From: DASXRU01 sp039933315
Lineage (GTDB): Bacteria; Acidobacteriota; Blastocatellia; Pyrinomonadales; Pyrinomonadaceae
NCBI GenBank assembly: GCA_039933315.1
Contig: JBDTOI010000181.1
Coordinates: 1 to 8,041, forward strand
Direction of reading: 5' to 3'
DNA: 8,041 nt
A program made the position numbers and the translations under genes. The notes beneath the pieces were generated by a model. That model had not been told where the DNA came from, did not search any database, and was given only the letters and a program-made list of their open reading frames with translations. Positions 5,650-8,041 of this stretch are shown here, one piece after another (position 1 is the first letter of the stretch; each line of letters begins with the position of its first letter).

Positions 5650-5659
5650 GGGGTGCAGC

Positions 5660-5718
5660 CAGTAGGTAGTAGGTAGTAGTCAGTAGCCAGTAGCGATCAT
5701 CAGTCCCAAACTACTGAC
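5660..5718 (+). repeat. GTAG-rich repeat and inverted repeat in the rel leader
   Basis: The leader holds tandem copies of an AGTAG/GTAGGTAGTAG unit (5661-5679) followed by CAGTAGCCAGTAG (5681-5693). GTCAGTAG (5679-5686) is exactly complementary to CTACTGAC (5711-5718), so the leader RNA could fold into a hairpin. The 11-mer GTAGGTAGTAG occurs twice here (5662-5672, 5669-5679) and again in the leader of the first exbD (3584-3594). It looks like a spreading low-complexity intergenic repeat. Confidence 0.6.
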
Positions 5719-5744
5719 CAGTGATTGCTGCCTATTTTCTTTTT

Positions 5745-7931
5745 ATGATTCGTATCGAAGACATCGTCGAGAAAGTCCGCCGTAACCATCCGCAGGCGGA
5801 TCTGGATCTGCTGCGCCGGGCGTACCTTTTCTCCGCTCGCGAGCATAAAGGACAGAAGCGCGCTTCCGGCGAATCCTATCTCGTTCATCCGCTTGAGGTG
5901 GCCAACATTCTGGCCGACATGCGGCTCGATGCCGTCTCCGTATCCACGGGTCTGTTGCACGATGTGGTCGAGGATACGCTGGTTGACCTGGATACGATTC
6001 GAGAATACTTCGGCGAAGAAATTACCCACCTGGTGGACGGTCTCACCAAAATCGCGCAAATCAGCAACGTCTCGCGCGAGGAGCAGCAGGCGGAAAACGT
6101 GCGCAAAATGCTGCTGGCGATGGTGGACGACGTGCGCGTGGTGCTGGTAAAGCTGGCTGACCGGTTGCACAACATGCGCACGCTGCAATACCTCAGCGCC
6201 GACAAGCGCAAGCGCATTGCCCAGGAAACCATGGACATTTTTGCGCCCATCGCGCACCGGCTGGGCATGGGCAAACTGCGCGGCGAGTTGGAGGACTTAG
6301 CTTTCCAAAATCTTCACCCCGAAGATTATCGTGAGCTAGCTGCCCAGCTGGAGAAGCGTCGTAATGAGAACGAGACCTTCCTGAACGGAGTGACGTCGGT
6401 TATCGAAGAGAGCATGCACGAGGCCGGCGTGCCTTACGTCTTGATCGAGGGCCGGGTCAAAAGGCTTTATTCGATTTGGAAGAAGTTGCGCCTGCAAAAA
6501 ATTGATCTGGATCAAGTATATGATTTGGTGGCCGCCCGCATTATCACGCCCAACGAAATCCGGCATTGTTATGCCGCCCTCGGCGTGGTCCATAACACGT
6601 GGAAGCCCGTGCCCGGACGCATCAAGGATTGGATTGCTACCCCCCGCGATAACCTCTACCAGTCGCTGCATACCTCCGTCATCGGCTCCAAAGGCCAACC
6701 CTTCGAGATACAGATCCGCACGGAAGAGATGCATCAGATTGCGGAGGAAGGGGTGGCGGCCCACTGGAAATACAAAGAAGGCAAGCGCGGCGCCCGCGAC
6801 GACGATCAGGCCCTGAAGGCGTTGCGCTCGCTGGTCGAATGGACCCAGGACGTAAAAGACTCGCGCGATTTCCTCGACTCCCTGAAACTGGATCTTTATC
6901 CGAAGGACGTCTATGCCTTTACGCCCATGGGCAAGGTGATTCAACTGCCGCGCGGCGCCACCCCGGTGGACTTTGCCTACATGATCCACTCGGAGGTGGG
7001 CAACACCTGCACCGGAGCGCGCGTCAACGGGCGCATCGTGCCATTGCGCTCCCAGATCCAGAATGGCGATGTGGTAGAGATCCTGACCACCACGAATTCG
7101 CACCCCTCCCGGGACTGGTTGAACTTCATAGTCACCTCGCGCGCCCGCAATCGCGTGCGTCACTGGGTAGCGGAGCAGCAACGCGCAGAATCGATCGAAA
7201 TCGGGCGCAAGCTTTTCGAGAAGGAAGCAGGCCGTTTCCAGTTGTCGGTGAAGCAACTGCTGAGCGACACCAACGGCGACTTCAAGCGCATCGCTGGAGA
7301 GTATGGTTATGGGCGAGTGGAGGATCTGCTGGCAGCGATCGGTTACGGCAAGCTGGTGCCGCGCAACGTTATCTCCAAGTACCTGGGGCCGGAGCAGTTC
7401 GCCGAGCTCGACACGCAGAAGGAGTCGCGTTTACGCACCGGCGTGCGGGCGGTCAAGCGGCTGATACGGTTAGGCGATGAATCAATCGTGGTGCGGGGCG
7501 TGGATGACCTGATGGTAAATCGCGCCCGCTGTTGTAACCCGCTGCACGGTGAAGAAATAATCGGCTACATCACCCGCGGCAAAGGGGTGGCCGTACACAC
7601 CGACCGATGCAAGAACGTAAGGCAGTTGATGGTCAATCCGGAGAGGATCGTAGAGGTCGAGTGGGCCGGCAGTCCGGACAAGACGGCCTACGCCGTAAAG
7701 TTGCTGGCTACGACTGAGAACCGCACCGGAATGATCGCCGGCATCACCGGCGCCATTTCCGACATGAAAACCGGAATTCGGGATGCCAGCGCCTCCGTCG
7801 CCCCGGATGAGCGCGGACGCATTGAAGTGACAGTGGAAGTCTTTGATGTGAAGCACCTGGACAAGGTAATCAGTTCGATCAAGAGTGTGCCCGGCGTGCT
7901 GGATGTCGAGCGATTACAGGGGACTGCGTAG
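5745..7931 (+). CDS. rel: bifunctional (p)ppGpp synthetase/hydrolase (RelA/SpoT family)
   Basis: This 728-residue cytoplasmic enzyme makes and degrades the alarmone (p)ppGpp in the stringent response. The N-terminal HD hydrolase (about 20-190) has the metal-binding set intact: H48 (in LVHPLE), H72-D73 (in LLHDVVEDT) and D139 (in KLADRLHN). The synthetase (about 235-345) keeps YDLVAARI with D260, YQSLHTSVIG (305-314), and E321 in EIQIRT. R292-I-K-D295 is the RxKD charged motif of bifunctional Rel enzymes, not the ExDD of RelA. A TGS domain (about 386-447), a helical region, the Cys/His domain (C596-C597, H618, C622) and a C-terminal ACT domain (about 646-726) complete the standard long form. 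The ATG at 5745 fits the family N-terminus (MIRIEDIVEKV). An in-frame GTG at 5721 would add eight hydrophobic residues. Neither start has a Shine-Dalgarno sequence, and a T-rich stretch precedes the ATG. Confidence 0.95.
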   Translation: MIRIEDIVEKVRRNHPQADLDLLRRAYLFSAREHKGQKRASGESYLVHPLEVANILADMRLDAVSVSTGLLHDVVEDTLVDLDTIREYFGEEITHLVDGLTKIAQISNVSREEQQAENVRKMLLAMVDDVRVVLVKLADRLHNMRTLQYLSADKRKRIAQETMDIFAPIAHRLGMGKLRGELEDLAFQNLHPEDYRELAAQLEKRRNENETFLNGVTSVIEESMHEAGVPYVLIEGRVKRLYSIWKKLRLQKIDLDQVYDLVAARIITPNEIRHCYAALGVVHNTWKPVPGRIKDWIATPRDNLYQSLHTSVIGSKGQPFEIQIRTEEMHQIAEEGVAAHWKYKEGKRGARDDDQALKALRSLVEWTQDVKDSRDFLDSLKLDLYPKDVYAFTPMGKVIQLPRGATPVDFAYMIHSEVGNTCTGARVNGRIVPLRSQIQNGDVVEILTTTNSHPSRDWLNFIVTSRARNRVRHWVAEQQRAESIEIGRKLFEKEAGRFQLSVKQLLSDTNGDFKRIAGEYGYGRVEDLLAAIGYGKLVPRNVISKYLGPEQFAELDTQKESRLRTGVRAVKRLIRLGDESIVVRGVDDLMVNRARCCNPLHGEEIIGYITRGKGVAVHTDRCKNVRQLMVNPERIVEVEWAGSPDKTAYAVKLLATTENRTGMIAGITGAISDMKTGIRDASASVAPDERGRIEVTVEVFDVKHLDKVISSIKSVPGVLDVERLQGTA

Positions 7932-7947
7932 CCCGGAATGGATGTTC

Positions 7948-7973
7948 AGAGTATCGCCTTCAGTCGGTACTCT
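7948..7973 (+). terminator. hairpin after rel, possible terminator
   Basis: AGAGTATCG (7948-7956) pairs with CGGTACTCT (7965-7973) over nine pairs, one of them G-T, around an eight-base loop. It begins 16 bases after the rel stop codon. No T run follows, so if it ends the transcript it would do so with help or as a 3'-end protecting structure. Confidence 0.35.
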
Positions 7974-8007
7974 AAACTCCCACTTTGGGTACTGGTGCAG
8001 TTTGAAC

Positions 8008-8041
8008 TTAACGCCGAAGGCGTTGGCTAATTCCAGCCCAG
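8008..8041. repeat. hairpin and start of a probable interspersed intergenic repeat, cut by the window edge
   Basis: AACGCC-GAA-GGCGTT (8010-8024) is a perfect six-pair hairpin. It is followed by GGCTAATTCCAGCCCAG, which runs to the window end. From memory, this motif with GCCGAAGGCGTT occurs many times between genes in Acidobacteriota and related genomes. Read on the minus strand it gives recurring spurious peptides (LELANAFGV in one frame, WAGISQRLRR in another). That recognition is recollection and could not be checked here. Confidence 0.45.

Noticed and set aside
6336..7256. Long open frame on the minus strand (306 codons) inside rel
   Set aside because: It is antisense to the conserved synthetase and TGS region of rel. 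Its composition (rich in Arg, Gly, His) is that of a shadow frame, with no recognisable domain.
6839..7480. Plus-strand open frame of 213 codons in another phase inside rel
   Set aside because: It overlaps the rel TGS and helical regions. The rel frame is continuous and conserved throughout, so this is not a frameshifted gene.
7938..8030. 30-codon plus-strand frame after rel (starts MDVQSIAFS)
   Set aside because: There is no ribosome binding site, two hairpins lie inside it, and its end falls in the probable repeat.

Overview
The window is about 8 kb of a dense, entirely plus-strand chromosomal region from a Gram-negative (diderm) bacterium. Evidence for an outer membrane is the TonB protein, the ExbB/ExbD motor and a lipoprotein. 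Acidobacteriota is my best guess: the split secD/secF pair followed by tonB-exbB-exbD-exbD, a TPR lipoprotein and a long bifunctional rel, the Ala/Pro-rich N-terminus of ExbB, and GTAG-type and GGCTAATTCCAGCCCAG-type intergenic repeats all fit it. That placement rests on remembered synteny and style, not on a search.

Layout. (1) 1-1457: the 3' end of secD and complete secF, the accessory proton-driven membrane components of the Sec translocase. (2) 1458-1843: a 386-nt spacer with no convincing gene but several structures, including a GC-closed hairpin followed by five T's that may terminate the secDF transcript. (3) 1844-4631: tonB, exbB and two different exbD genes, each with a clear Shine-Dalgarno sequence. 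This is one energy-transduction unit that uses the inner-membrane proton gradient to drive an outer-membrane process. GC-rich hairpins lie in the tonB-exbB and exbB-exbD gaps, and a strong hairpin (4650-4678) closes the unit. (4) 4732-5559: a TPR-repeat lipoprotein. (5) 5560-5744: a regulatory spacer with two hairpins sharing the apical sequence CTTTCGAG (one a perfect 17-bp stem), then an extended -10 promoter (TGCTATAAT) and a GTAG-rich repeat. (6) 5745-7931: a full-length bifunctional RelA/SpoT-type (p)ppGpp synthetase/hydrolase. (7) 7932-8041: a hairpin, then the start of what looks like an interspersed repeat running off the window.

Functionally the genes are cell-envelope export (SecDF), envelope energy transduction (TonB/ExbB/ExbD plus a lipoprotein) and stringent response. 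I see no mobile element, CRISPR array, RNA gene or defence-type system. The coding content is ordinary. The points worth a second look are the paired non-identical ExbD proteins, the unusual TonB anchor, the palindrome overlapping the rel promoter and the intergenic repeats.
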